This document shows positions 1-6,494 of a stretch of 11,229 nt of DNA, one piece after another. A model generated the notes under the pieces. That model did not search any database and was not told the DNA's origin. It saw only the letters and a program-made list of their open reading frames with translations. Positions within the stretch are counted from its first letter, which is position 1; every line of letters starts with the position of its first letter. Source of the DNA: Nitrolancea sp040255925 (lineage in GTDB: Bacteria; Chloroflexota; Chloroflexia; Thermomicrobiales; Thermomicrobiaceae); assembly GCA_040255925.1 (NCBI GenBank), contig JBDZVX010000082.1, positions 1 through 11,229 of the forward strand. Direction: 5' to 3'. The position numbers and the translations under genes were made by a program.

Positions 1-1163
1 AGCATCGCGAGCAGGAGTTCGGCAATGATCTCGCGGTTCAGCCGGTCTTGCGCCTGGAACGCGCGCACGACGGCGTCGTTGAAGGCTCGCTGCCGCCAGA
101 AAAGGTCGTCCGCGTAGGCGCGGGTGCTGAATGACCGGCGCAGGCGGCGAAGCCGATCCCTAATCGACGATTTCCGTACCTCTGGACCAGCTTGAATCGT
201 GGCTCGCTGCCGCAGTTCATCCAGCGCCGGCAATGTCGCGGCCAGTGGTTCTCCATTGAGCACCGGGACGTCCGTCTGGAGTAGCCGTCCGGTTCGTGCC
301 AGCGCCTCGATCGCCTCAGCCCCACTGCGCGCCGGCCAGTCTTTATCGGTGATCGCGCTCAACTCACCGCGCAGCCGCTCGATCTCAGCCGGGAGGAACT
401 CGTTCCACCAGGCTTCACGCGAGAGATGCTTAAGCGCGAACCGGAGCCGGTTTTTATGGAAGCCGCGGAAGTAGGCGATCGACTGACCGAGCGTCGATCC
501 CTCGAAGTGTGTCGCGGTCAGAGACGGCTCATACCGCACCTGCCAACCGGCGGCCCGGAGACGGAAGCAGAGATCGACATCCTCATAATAGGCTGGGAAA
601 AAGTCCTCGTCGAACCCGCCCACGTCATCGAACGAGACGCGGCGCAGGGCTATCGCGCCACCAGTGACGAAGTCCACATCGGCCGGGGCGTCCCACTGCC
701 CCTGGTCGGATTCACCGTAACCCCGGTGGCGGGTGGCCAACAGCGGATGCTCGACCACACCGCCGGCATGCTGAATCGTGTTCTTGCCGGGATACCGGAG
801 CTTTGCCCCAGCCGCCCCGAGACGCGGTGCTGCCGCGAACACCCGCTGAAGCGCCTCGCCGAACCCTGGATCAACCTCGACGTCGGGATTCAGCACGACG
901 ACCAGCGGCGCCTCGGTCGCTCGGATGCCGAGATTGGCGCCACCGGCAAAGCCGAGATTCACTGGGCTTGTATGGACATCCGCGCGCGGCCAAGCGGTCA
1001 ACTCCTGTAACGAGTCATCGGTGGACGCGTTATCGACGACCACGACCTCGGTAGGGGGGACGGTGCAGGCAAAGAGCGCGCGAAGACAGGGATCGAGGAA
1101 GATCGAGCCATTGTAGTTCACGATCACGGCCGCCCAACGCCCCACCGGCCCGCCAGGAAACAT
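1..1163 (-). CDS. GT2 family glycosyltransferase (C-terminus cut off by window edge)
   Basis: Translating the minus strand from the ATG at 1163 gives an uninterrupted frame of 387 codons that leaves the window at position 1, so the stop is not seen. The N-terminus has the GT-A nucleotide-sugar fold signature: AAVIVNYNG (11-19), VVVVDNASTDDS (40-51), NLGFAGGANLG (69-79) and the DxD-like NPDVEVD (92-98). FVTGGAIALRR (165-175) and YYEDVDLCFRLRAAGW (192-207) are the acceptor-side motifs of rhamnosyl-transferase-like (WcaE/RfbF type) GT2 enzymes. The region after about 240 is helical and Arg/Glu-rich, and its function is unknown. The start is supported by GGAGG (1168-1172 on the complement) five bases upstream. 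It probably transfers a sugar in surface polysaccharide synthesis; donor and acceptor cannot be read from sequence. It is divergent from the GT2 gene at 1341. Confidence 0.9.
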   Translation of the reverse strand, partial: MFPGGPVGRWAAVIVNYNGSIFLDPCLRALFACTVPPTEVVVVDNASTDDSLQELTAWPRADVHTSPVNLGFAGGANLGIRATEAPLVVVLNPDVEVDPGFGEALQRVFAAAPRLGAAGAKLRYPGKNTIQHAGGVVEHPLLATRHRGYGESDQGQWDAPADVDFVTGGAIALRRVSFDDVGGFDEDFFPAYYEDVDLCFRLRAAGWQVRYEPSLTATHFEGSTLGQSIAYFRGFHKNRLRFALKHLSREAWWNEFLPAEIERLRGELSAITDKDWPARSGAEAIEALARTGRLLQTDVPVLNGEPLAATLPALDELRQRATIQAGPEVRKSSIRDRLRRLRRSFSTRAYADDLFWRQRAFNDAVVRAFQAQDRLNREIIAELLLAM

Positions 1164-1340
1164 TGTTCCTCCCTCTGTATGCCGCGACGCATGCTAAACT
1201 CACTGCCCGGCAGAGTGTATACCGCTCGGGGGACTACCGGACAGGGCCGGTGCCGTGCTGGGGACGGACCGCGGAGAGAACCGCGCCCGGAAATCCAGCG
1301 CGGCTGATGAGCCGAGAGCGATCGATAGCCGTTATATCTG
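1164..1340. other. Divergent intergenic region between two glycosyltransferase genes
   Basis: This 177-bp gap must hold the 5' regions of both divergent genes. No convincing -35/-10 pair is visible for either. On the plus strand TATATC at 1333-1338 resembles a -10 box but has no good -35. On the minus strand TAGCAT (complement of 1191-1196, approximately) resembles a -10 box, again without a -35. An imperfect palindrome sits at 1198-1218 and is listed separately. No RNA gene or open frame with support was seen. Confidence 0.5.
1198..1218. promoter_or_regulatory. Imperfect palindrome, possible operator
   Basis: The centre is a perfect 5+1+5 palindrome, CTGCCcGGCAG (1203-1213). The arms extend to 10 bases with 8 of 10 matching (ACTCACTGCC against ACACTCTGCC on the complement). 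It lies 35 bp upstream of the minus-strand glycosyltransferase start, within the shared divergent region, where a repressor site would be plausible. In GC-rich DNA a short palindrome can arise by chance, so this is a weak call. Confidence 0.2.
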
Positions 1341-2447
1341 ATGGACGAGGGATTGGGTATCCGTCATAACACGAATGACGAGCAGCATGTGGAAACGCCG
1401 GTAAGGACCAGGGGAAGAGGACACGGCAGGCCGGACGCCGGCCAGTTTTCGCACCACCTTCTCATTGAGGAGCCGGAGATCCGGTCGATCTCGGTCGTTG
1501 TTCCGCTTCTGAATGAGGCGGAGAGCCTTCCGCAGCTTTACCACGAGCTGGTCGAGACCCTGGAGCAGATCGCCCTTCCCTTCGAGCTGATTTTCGTCGA
1601 TGATGGGAGCACCGATGCCTCCGGCCGTGTCCTCCGCGCGCTGTTCGCCGAGGATGATCGGGTACAGGTGATCCAGTTCCGGCGTAACTTCGGCAAGTCC
1701 TCAGCGCTGGTGGCCGGGTTTGAGGCTGCTTCCGGCGACGTGGTGATTACTATGGATGCCGATCTCCAGGACATCCCGGCTGAGATTCCCCGCCTATTGG
1801 AAGAACTGCGCGATGGGGCCGATCTCGTCAGTGGTTGGAAGTATCCCCGCCACGATCCCCTCAGCAAGCGGCTCCCCTCGTCGTTTTTCAACTCGGTCGT
1901 GCGTCGGACGACCGGCGTGCGGCTGCATGACTTCAATTGTGGGTTCAAGGCCTACCGCTCCGACGTCCTGGCCGAGATCCACCTGTATGGGGAGCTGCAC
2001 CGCTATATTCCGGTCCTAGCTCATTTCCGGGGCTTCCGAGTGACCGAGACCAAGGTGCAGCATCGCGCTAGGCGGTTTGGGAGGTCGAAATTCGGGGCCA
2101 GCCGCTTCGCGCGCGGGTTCTTCGACCTGATCACCGTCCTCTTCCTCACCCAGTACACCCGCCGGCCGCTACACTTCTTCGGCTGGATCGGTCTGGTCAC
2201 CCTGACCGTGGGCTTCGGAATCAACGCCTACCTCGCGGTGCTCTGGTTTCTTGGTCAGGGCATCGGAACCCGGCCGCTCCTCACCTTCGGCGTGCTGTTA
2301 ATGATTATTGGGGCGCAGTTCGGACTCTTCGGGCTGCTCGCCGAGATGATCACCAGTACCTCGCGTCAACGTGATTTCGCCGTCCGGCGGCATCTTTCCC
2401 GAGTCCGGTTCGATGCGCGGTACACTCAACACGATGACCTTCATTGA
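1341..2447 (+). CDS. Polyprenyl-phosphate-type GT2 glycosyltransferase with two C-terminal TM helices
   Basis: The 368-residue frame contains a DPM1/GtrB/ArnC-like GT2 domain: SISVVVPLLNEAESLP (49-64), IFVDDGSTDAS (84-94), RRNFGKSSALVAGF (114-127), the metal-binding MDADLQD (138-144), SGWKYPRHDP (164-173) and the family motif HDFNCGFKAYR (196-206). Two hydrophobic segments (about 279-304 and 312-336) are the C-terminal membrane anchors of this family. Members load a sugar from a nucleotide donor onto undecaprenyl or polyprenyl phosphate at the cytoplasmic face. The start is uncertain: the 48 residues before the domain are low-complexity and atypical, neither ATG 1341 nor the in-frame GTG 1389 has a clear Shine-Dalgarno, and a possible -10 box lies directly before 1341. 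GTG 1389 would give 352 residues. The downstream methyltransferase overlaps its end, suggesting co-transcription. Confidence 0.9.
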   Translation: MDEGLGIRHNTNDEQHVETPVRTRGRGHGRPDAGQFSHHLLIEEPEIRSISVVVPLLNEAESLPQLYHELVETLEQIALPFELIFVDDGSTDASGRVLRALFAEDDRVQVIQFRRNFGKSSALVAGFEAASGDVVITMDADLQDIPAEIPRLLEELRDGADLVSGWKYPRHDPLSKRLPSSFFNSVVRRTTGVRLHDFNCGFKAYRSDVLAEIHLYGELHRYIPVLAHFRGFRVTETKVQHRARRFGRSKFGASRFARGFFDLITVLFLTQYTRRPLHFFGWIGLVTLTVGFGINAYLAVLWFLGQGIGTRPLLTFGVLLMIIGAQFGLFGLLAEMITSTSRQRDFAVRRHLSRVRFDARYTQHDDLH

Positions 2448-3381
2448 GCCGCCCCCTTCCCTTCCCACCCACATGGAGACGGTCGCCTGCGATCTCTGCG
2501 GCGCCGATGATCCCGAGTCGTTATTGGATTTGCGGGATCGAATGTTCCGGACCACGGAGGAGGTCTTCCGGCTCGTCCGCTGCCGGCGTTGCGGACTCCG
2601 CTATCTCAATCCGCGTCCGGCCGCCGAAGCGCTCGAACGCTATTACCCGGCGACCTATGATCCCTTCGCCCGGCGAGGGCTTTCCGCGAGGGTGAAGGCC
2701 CGGCAGGAGCGCAAGGCCGTCGATGCGCTTTGGCCGTTCCTGTCGCCACCGGCGCGGGTGCTTGACCTGGGCTGCGCGACCGGCGATCTGCTTCAGGTGC
2801 TGCGGGAACGGGGCAATCCGAACGTCCTCGGGATCGAGCCGAGCGCCCATGCCGTGGCCATTGCCCGTGACCGCTATGGGCTCGATGTCCGTGCTGGACA
2901 GCTCGCGGACGCGGCGATCCCCGATGTCAGCATCGATGCCGTGCTGATGTCCCATGTCATCGAGCATCTCCCCTCGCCGGCCCGGACGCTGACCGAGATC
3001 AAACGAGTATTGCGGCCGGGAGGCACGCTCGTCCTCTGGCTGCCCAATGCCGATTCCCTGGCCGAGCGTTTTTGGGGTGACGCCTGGATGGGCTACGATG
3101 CGCCGCGCCACCTCTACACGTTCACCCCGACGACTCTCACCGCGCTGCTCCAGCGGACCGGATTCGTGGTCCGCGAGATCCAGCACGAGTGGATCGGGCT
3201 TGAATGGTCCTGGGGATGCCGGTTGCGTGCACGCGAGCGATGGGGCTCCGAAGCAGCCGTTCGGCTGCTGGCGCGGCTCCACCCAGCACTGACCGCCGCG
3301 TTCACGCCCCTCTCGGCGGCAGCCGCGCTGACACGGAAAGCCGGACGGATACGTGTGATCGCCTGCCGCCGGATGGCATAA
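2434..3381 (+). CDS. Zinc-ribbon class I SAM-dependent methyltransferase
   Basis: The protein opens with a treble-clef-like zinc ribbon (C19-x2-C22 and C50-x2-C53, with RCRRCGLRYLNPRP). A Rossmann methyltransferase domain follows: motif I VLDLGCATGD (109-118), VLGIEPS (131-137), LMSHVIEHL (171-179), VLRPGGTLVLWLPN (192-205) and the subfamily signature DAPRHLYTFT (222-231). This type methylates sugars or sugar precursors in many surface-glycan clusters; the exact substrate is not readable. From ATG 2434 it has 315 residues and overlaps the upstream glycosyltransferase by 14 nt. Other in-frame starts are GTG 2371, ATG 2413 and ATG 2473. The last leaves only a few residues before the first Cys, as is usual in the family. 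None has a convincing ribosome site, so the start is a choice. It converges on the HhH gene with six bases between the stops. Confidence 0.87.
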   Translation: MTFIEPPPSLPTHMETVACDLCGADDPESLLDLRDRMFRTTEEVFRLVRCRRCGLRYLNPRPAAEALERYYPATYDPFARRGLSARVKARQERKAVDALWPFLSPPARVLDLGCATGDLLQVLRERGNPNVLGIEPSAHAVAIARDRYGLDVRAGQLADAAIPDVSIDAVLMSHVIEHLPSPARTLTEIKRVLRPGGTLVLWLPNADSLAERFWGDAWMGYDAPRHLYTFTPTTLTALLQRTGFVVREIQHEWIGLEWSWGCRLRARERWGSEAAVRLLARLHPALTAAFTPLSAAAALTRKAGRIRVIACRRMA

Positions 3382-3387
3382 CAACCA

Positions 3388-3894
3388 TCACGCCGCTTCG
3401 AAAAGATCCGGCTCCTCGGACGATGACGCGATCAACGTGCGAGCGGCGCGGGCCAGATTGGCCTCACTCTTTTCGCCGAAACGGTAGAGCTTTCGGATCG
3501 CTCCGGCTTCCGCCGCTTGGATGACGTCCTCCGGTGATTCGAGTCCCAGTTCGGCCATCAATCGCAGAGCGATTCGTGGGCCGATGCCCGGCACGCGCAT
3601 CAGGCTGACCATCCCCGGCGGAAGGCTCGCGTACAGGTCCCGGTAGAAGGACATCTCCCCGCGAGAGAAGAGTTCACCGATCTTGCGGCGCAACCGCTCG
3701 CCAAGTCCGGGCAGCAGCAACTCGCCTTCTGGGGACAAGAACTCGGTTGCCGGCACCCGGAGCCGTAGCAAGAGCAGCGCGGCACGGCGGTAGGCCCGCA
3801 CCCGATAAGGGTTCCCATCGGTTAGTTCGAGGATCGCCGCGATGTTGAGCAGGATCAATGCGGCATCGTGGTTGGTGATAGAAGGTTGTGGCAT
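3388..3894 (-). CDS. Stand-alone helix-hairpin-helix protein, PolX N-terminal domain-like
   Basis: The 168-residue protein matches the N-terminal DNA-binding part of family X DNA polymerase (PolX). It has the 8-kDa-domain pattern NPYRVRAYRRAA (28-39), a first hairpin LLPGLGERLRRKIGEL (60-75) and a second RVPGIGPRIALRLMAELGL (100-118). LYRFGEKSEANL (136-147) is the third HhH-like repeat. The polymerase palm and the C-terminal PHP exonuclease domain of full PolX (about 570 aa) are absent, and the gene ends at an ordinary TGA. It may bind gapped or structured DNA; no catalytic residues are seen. Start ATG 3894 is supported by GGAGAA about six bases upstream and an extended -10 promoter. The same frame stays open upstream to 4101, but that extension is the antisense of the tRNA gene and is rejected. 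Confidence 0.85.
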   Translation of the reverse strand: MPQPSITNHDAALILLNIAAILELTDGNPYRVRAYRRAALLLLRLRVPATEFLSPEGELLLPGLGERLRRKIGELFSRGEMSFYRDLYASLPPGMVSLMRVPGIGPRIALRLMAELGLESPEDVIQAAEAGAIRKLYRFGEKSEANLARAARTLIASSSEEPDLFEAA

Positions 3895-3928
3895 CGCGTT
3901 CTCCAATGCACGAGTACATCTGTTCTGA

Positions 3929-3937
3929 ATTATGCCA
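3929..3937 (-). promoter_or_regulatory. Extended -10 promoter for the HhH gene
   Basis: On the minus strand TGG-CATAAT (complement of 3929-3937) matches the extended -10 pattern TGn followed by a 5/6 match to TATAAT. It would start transcription near 3922, about 28 nt before the ATG at 3894. No good -35 hexamer is present, which is tolerated with an extended -10. Confidence 0.4.
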
Positions 3938-3977
3938 CAAACACCCCATGTTCGGCCGGTGTGACGCGGCGTTCGCC

Positions 3978-4007
3978 TTGACAGTGTGACACCACTATTG
4001 GTAAGCT
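3978..4007 (+). promoter_or_regulatory. Promoter of tRNA-Glu
   Basis: A perfect -35 box TTGACA lies at 3978-3983. The best -10 candidate is TAAGCT at 4002-4007 (TAnnnT) with an 18-bp spacer. The predicted start near 4014 lies about ten bases before the mature tRNA. The spacer holds the near-palindrome GTGTGACAC. The -10 is weak, so its exact position is uncertain. Confidence 0.55.
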
Positions 4008-4023
4008 TTCGCGAGGTTAAGAT

Positions 4024-4100
4024 GGCGCATTCGTCTAGTGGCCTAGGACACCGCCCTCTCAAGGCGGAGATCACGGGTTCGAATCCCGTATGCGCTACCA
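4024..4100 (+). tRNA. tRNA-Glu (anticodon CUC)
   Basis: A complete cloverleaf can be folded by eye. The acceptor stem is GGCGCAT/ATGCGCT with one G-U pair, and the D-arm is GTCTAGTGGCCTAGGAC. The anticodon stem is CCGCC/GGCGG with loop CTCTCAA (anticodon CTC), and the T-arm is ACGGG-TTCGAAT-CCCGT. Discriminator A and an encoded CCA follow. The D-arm and anticodon stem closely resemble the E. coli tRNA-Glu sequence, which supports Glu identity. It has its own promoter upstream and a strong terminator nine bases downstream, so it is a single-gene transcription unit. The divergent HhH gene starts about 130 bp to the left. Confidence 0.97.
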
Positions 4101-4108
4101 AGAGCCGT

Positions 4109-4136
4109 CGCCTGGGAATGCTCCCAGGCGCTTTTT
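4109..4136 (+). terminator. Rho-independent terminator of tRNA-Glu
   Basis: A perfect 9-bp stem, CGCCTGGGA (4109-4117) with TCCCAGGCG (4122-4130), closes a four-base loop ATGC. A C and TTTTT (4132-4136) follow. It lies nine bases after the tRNA CCA end. Confidence 0.93.
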
Positions 4137-4170
4137 GTTGCGTCGATGAGGTGAGCGGTCTGACGTATGA

Positions 4171-4198
4171 TTGCTGGCAATGCGCTTCAGGATACGCT
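4171..4198 (+). promoter_or_regulatory. Possible promoter of the MNT/HEPN operon
   Basis: TTGCTG (4171-4176) and TACGCT (4193-4198) are separated by 16 bp, placing a start near 4205, about 29 nt before the nucleotidyltransferase ATG. Both boxes are only partial matches. Since the tRNA terminator isolates the module from upstream transcription, some promoter must lie in 4137-4233. Confidence 0.3.
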
Positions 4199-4233
4199 CT
4201 TCAAAGCATGCTCATTCTGGAAGGATTGCAACC

Positions 4234-4536
4234 ATGGAACGCACCCGTATACCGATCCCCGAGGACGCGATCGCGGCATTCTGCGAGAAGCATCATATCC
4301 GGAAGCTGGCGTTCTTTGGATCAGTACTTCGAGATGACTTCCGAGCTGACAGCGATGTGGACGTCCTGGTGGAGTTTGAGATTGGCCATGTTCCAGGGTT
4401 GGCCTTCTTCGAGATGGAGGCCGAGTTATCGCGGATTCTTGGTCGGAAAGTAGATCTCTACACTCCAGCGTTTCTTAGCCGGTATTTCCGCGACCAAGTT
4501 CTGGAGGAGGCAGAGGTCCAGTATGTCGCGGCATGA
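4234..4536 (+). CDS. mntA: MntA-type minimal nucleotidyltransferase, antitoxin
   Basis: This 100-residue protein is a minimal nucleotidyltransferase (MNT, pol-beta superfamily). The signature GSx10DxD is intact: FFGS (27-30), then SDVDVLVEF with Asp41 and Asp43, and the third carboxylate Asp74 in RKVDLY. In characterised MNT/HEPN (type VII) systems the MNT protein transfers AMP from ATP onto a tyrosine of the HEPN toxin and neutralises it. That role is inferred here from the neighbouring toxin-like gene. The start at 4234 follows GGAAGG (4219-4224) by nine bases. An in-frame non-ATG start at 4171 would add 21 residues unlike the family. Its end overlaps the HEPN gene by 14 nt, which implies coupled translation. 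Base composition looks slightly less GC-rich than the flanking genes. Confidence 0.88.
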   Translation: MERTRIPIPEDAIAAFCEKHHIRKLAFFGSVLRDDFRADSDVDVLVEFEIGHVPGLAFFEMEAELSRILGRKVDLYTPAFLSRYFRDQVLEEAEVQYVAA

Positions 4537-4870
4537 TGACCTCGTTTCTCTACGCCAGATGCGAAATCCTGCCCGCGAGGCGGTTAGCCTGAGCCAGGGT
4601 AAGACGATTCAGGATCTCGAGCAGGAACGTGTGCTTTCGCTGGCCTTGATTCGATTGCTAGAGGTGACCGGCGAGGCGGCAAACCGGATTTCTCCGGAGT
4701 CACGCTCCCGTTTCCCCAAAATTCCCTGGGTTCAGATTATCGGACTTCGTAATCGGCTCATCCATGGCTATGATTCCATAGATATGGAAATCCTCGGGAA
4801 CATTCTCCATGAGGACCTTCCACTCCTTATCCTGGAACTGAATTCCATTCTCGCTGGCAGCGGCGATTAG
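4523..4870 (+). CDS. hepT: HepT-type HEPN ribonuclease toxin (DUF86)
   Basis: The protein has 115 residues and is largely helical, as HEPN/DUF86 proteins are. The catalytic and modification motif Rx4HxY is complete: R76-N-R-L-I-H81-G-Y83, preceded by VQIIGL and followed by DSID, the usual HepT context. In studied systems Arg and His form the RNase site of a dimer, and the Tyr is AMPylated by the partner MntA. The ATG at 4523 lies inside the end of the nucleotidyltransferase gene, with AGAGG about six bases upstream. The 14-nt overlap keeps synthesis of the two proteins linked. The substrate RNA is unknown. The gene is convergent with the PEBP gene (83 bp between ends) with no clear terminator. 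Confidence 0.88.
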   Translation: MSRHDDLVSLRQMRNPAREAVSLSQGKTIQDLEQERVLSLALIRLLEVTGEAANRISPESRSRFPKIPWVQIIGLRNRLIHGYDSIDMEILGNILHEDLPLLILELNSILAGSGD

Positions 4871-4953
4871 ATGTTGCCAGACAGCACCGGCTTCCTTGCC
4901 GTGGACTTGATTCCACCAATAACCATCAGCCTGGCACTGATAATTCCCAGTCT

Positions 4954-5562
4954 CTACCCCCCGCGCTGATAGATTCCGACCAGTTCGGCCTGAGCGAGGA
5001 TATGGCTGTGCATCGCGTTGAGTACGCGGTCCTTGGATTGTCCGGGGTTCAGGGTCAGCGACGGGACATCTATAGCGTAAAGCGTGAAGTGGTAATGGTG
5101 GGCTGGCCCGGCTGGCGGGCATGGGCCCATGTACCCAATCTTGTTCCCGCTATTGCGTCCCTGTAGGCCACCATTCTCCAGACGATCCGTGGCTGGCACC
5201 GCCTGCGGCAGTTCGTTCATATTCGCCGAAATATCGTAGACCACCCAGTGCGTGAACACGCCGCGCGGGGCGTCCGGGTCATCCATGATGAGGACGAACG
5301 ATTGGGTATTCTCAGGCCGGCCTTCCCAGGCGAGCGAGGGAGAGATATTCTCCCCATCACAAGTGTAGCGCGAGGGGATCGGCTCGTCCGGTTGGAAGTC
5401 CTCGCTCCCGATCGTAAAGGGCATGGTTCCCTCCTCTGGTGATGCAGCCTGCGGCGCTTTCGTTGTTGGCGGGGCCGACGGTGCCGTGGAACCACCACAC
5501 GCCACGACAACGAGCGCAAAAGCCATGCACACGAAGAGGAACCCAAGCCGTTTCACCAGCAT
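4954..5562 (-). CDS. PEBP / YbhB-YbcL family lipoprotein
   Basis: The 202-residue protein starts with a lipoprotein signal: a Lys/Arg n-region, a hydrophobic stretch (about 8-20) and lipobox VVAC with Cys22. A Ser/Pro/Thr-rich linker follows to about residue 45. The rest is a phosphatidylethanolamine-binding-protein fold of the bacterial YbhB/YbcL type: RYTCDGENISPSLAW (65-79), DDPDAPRGVFTHWVVYDI (94-111), GPCPPAGPAHHYHFTLYAID (146-165) and LAQAELVGIYQR near the end. The anion/ligand pocket residues (DPDAP, HW, GPCPP, HHYHF) are all present. Bacterial members have no settled function; this one is probably anchored outside the cell membrane. Start ATG 5562 has only a weak ribosome site. A likely -10 lies at 5624-5629, so it is probably transcribed separately from the operon to the right. 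Confidence 0.92.
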   Translation of the reverse strand: MLVKRLGFLFVCMAFALVVVACGGSTAPSAPPTTKAPQAASPEEGTMPFTIGSEDFQPDEPIPSRYTCDGENISPSLAWEGRPENTQSFVLIMDDPDAPRGVFTHWVVYDISANMNELPQAVPATDRLENGGLQGRNSGNKIGYMGPCPPAGPAHHYHFTLYAIDVPSLTLNPGQSKDRVLNAMHSHILAQAELVGIYQRGG

Positions 5563-5623
5563 CGCCGACCCAAAACGCCCTTCACCATGAAGTAGGCCAC
5601 TTATCCGATCCTATTGTTCACGT

Positions 5624-5629
5624 ATTCTA
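5624..5629 (-). promoter_or_regulatory. Candidate -10 box for the PEBP lipoprotein gene
   Basis: On the minus strand TAGAAT (complement of 5624-5629) matches the -10 consensus at five of six bases. It would place transcription start near 5617, giving a leader of about 55 nt. The -35 region is a pyrimidine-rich stretch without a recognisable TTGACA. Confidence 0.35.
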
Positions 5630-5669
5630 AGCAAGAGAAGGAGAAAGAGCAGTCCGCTCTCTTCGCCGC

Positions 5670-6494
5670 TCACCGCGTACCATCCCTCGCTCCGAGTCCC
5701 TTGCGCGCGACGACTTCGAGGTGCGGGCGGACCAGCGGCGGCAGCCAGCCGACCGGGATGCGCGAGGCGAGCGGTCGGATCTGGCGGATCGGGATCTTCC
5801 GGGTTTGCGCGTCGGTGAGGCGCGGTGTCGGGAGAAACTCGCAGTCGAAGCCGTGTCGTTCCAGCCGCGTCCGCAGTTCACCTGGGGAGGACATCGAAGG
5901 GTGCCAGAAGTAGGCATCGTAGAGCCCACGGGCGCGATAGTACGTCTCGGCCATTAGCCGGTTCGGTGTCTTGATCAGGTAGGAACCGCCGGGCCGCAGT
6001 ACTCGCGCGACTGAGGCCAGGTGCCGGTCGAGGTTCGGGAGATGCTCGATCAGGTCGCTGGAAAGAACGGCGTCGAACGACCCATCGGCGAACGGTAACT
6101 CCTCGGCATCGGCGGCGACGAGTGGCGTGCTATTGAGCCGCTGGCGCATGGCTTCGAGCGTCGTCGCGGTCAGGTCGAGTCCAACCGTCCGCCGGAAGCC
6201 CAGATCCCGCAAAGCAATGAGGGTGAAGCCGCCCCCGGCTCCGATCTCCAGGATGCGAGACTGGCGGGGCAGCCAGCGGGCGTAGCTCAATAGGCCCTGT
6301 GCGTCATTGTAGTGACCGTAGGTGTTTGAGTAGTCGGGGTAGGCGCGGTCGACCGCCTCATAGAATTGCTGGCGGACCGCGACCGGCACCGGACGGTCCC
6401 GATAGCGGTCGGCACAGGTCCGGCACAGGAACGTCCGTCCGCTGAATCCGGCGTCACACAGCACGCAGTTCCGGCGCGATCGATCAACGGCCAT
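5670..6494 (-). CDS. Zinc-ribbon class I SAM-dependent methyltransferase, last gene of the operon
   Basis: The 274-residue protein has an N-terminal four-Cys zinc ribbon (C10-x2-C13 and C24-x2-C27), then a class I methyltransferase domain. Motif I is ILEIGAGGGF (81-90), followed by TVGLDLT (103-109), VAADAEELPFADGSFDAVLS (126-145), LIEHLPN (148-154) and VLRPGGSYLIKTPN (165-178). It likely methylates a sugar or lipid intermediate; the substrate is unknown. ATG 6494 is preferred over GTG 6500 because GGAGG lies seven bases before it. The start overlaps the upstream lipoprotein stop by 11 nt. A weak hairpin downstream (about 5637-5665) lacks a clean U-run and is not called a terminator. Confidence 0.87.
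   Translation of the reverse strand: MAVDRSRRNCVLCDAGFSGRTFLCRTCADRYRDRPVPVAVRQQFYEAVDRAYPDYSNTYGHYNDAQGLLSYARWLPRQSRILEIGAGGGFTLIALRDLGFRRTVGLDLTATTLEAMRQRLNSTPLVAADAEELPFADGSFDAVLSSDLIEHLPNLDRHLASVARVLRPGGSYLIKTPNRLMAETYYRARGLYDAYFWHPSMSSPGELRTRLERHGFDCEFLPTPRLTDAQTRKIPIRQIRPLASRIPVGWLPPLVRPHLEVVARKGLGARDGTR

Noticed and set aside
426..1010. Plus-strand open frame of 194 codons
   Set aside because: It is the antisense shadow of the minus-strand GT2 gene, whose translation shows all family motifs; the plus frame shows none.
2521..3384. Minus-strand open frame of 287 codons
   Set aside because: It lies antisense to the zinc-ribbon methyltransferase and has no recognisable domain; a high-GC shadow frame.
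4700..5122. Minus-strand open frame of 140 codons between HepT and the PEBP gene
   Set aside because: It overlaps both well-supported genes, has no ribosome site or domain, and its composition is typical of an out-of-frame reading.
5637..5665. Hairpin after the operon's last gene as a terminator
   Set aside because: The stem is short with mismatches and no continuous U-tract follows on the minus strand.
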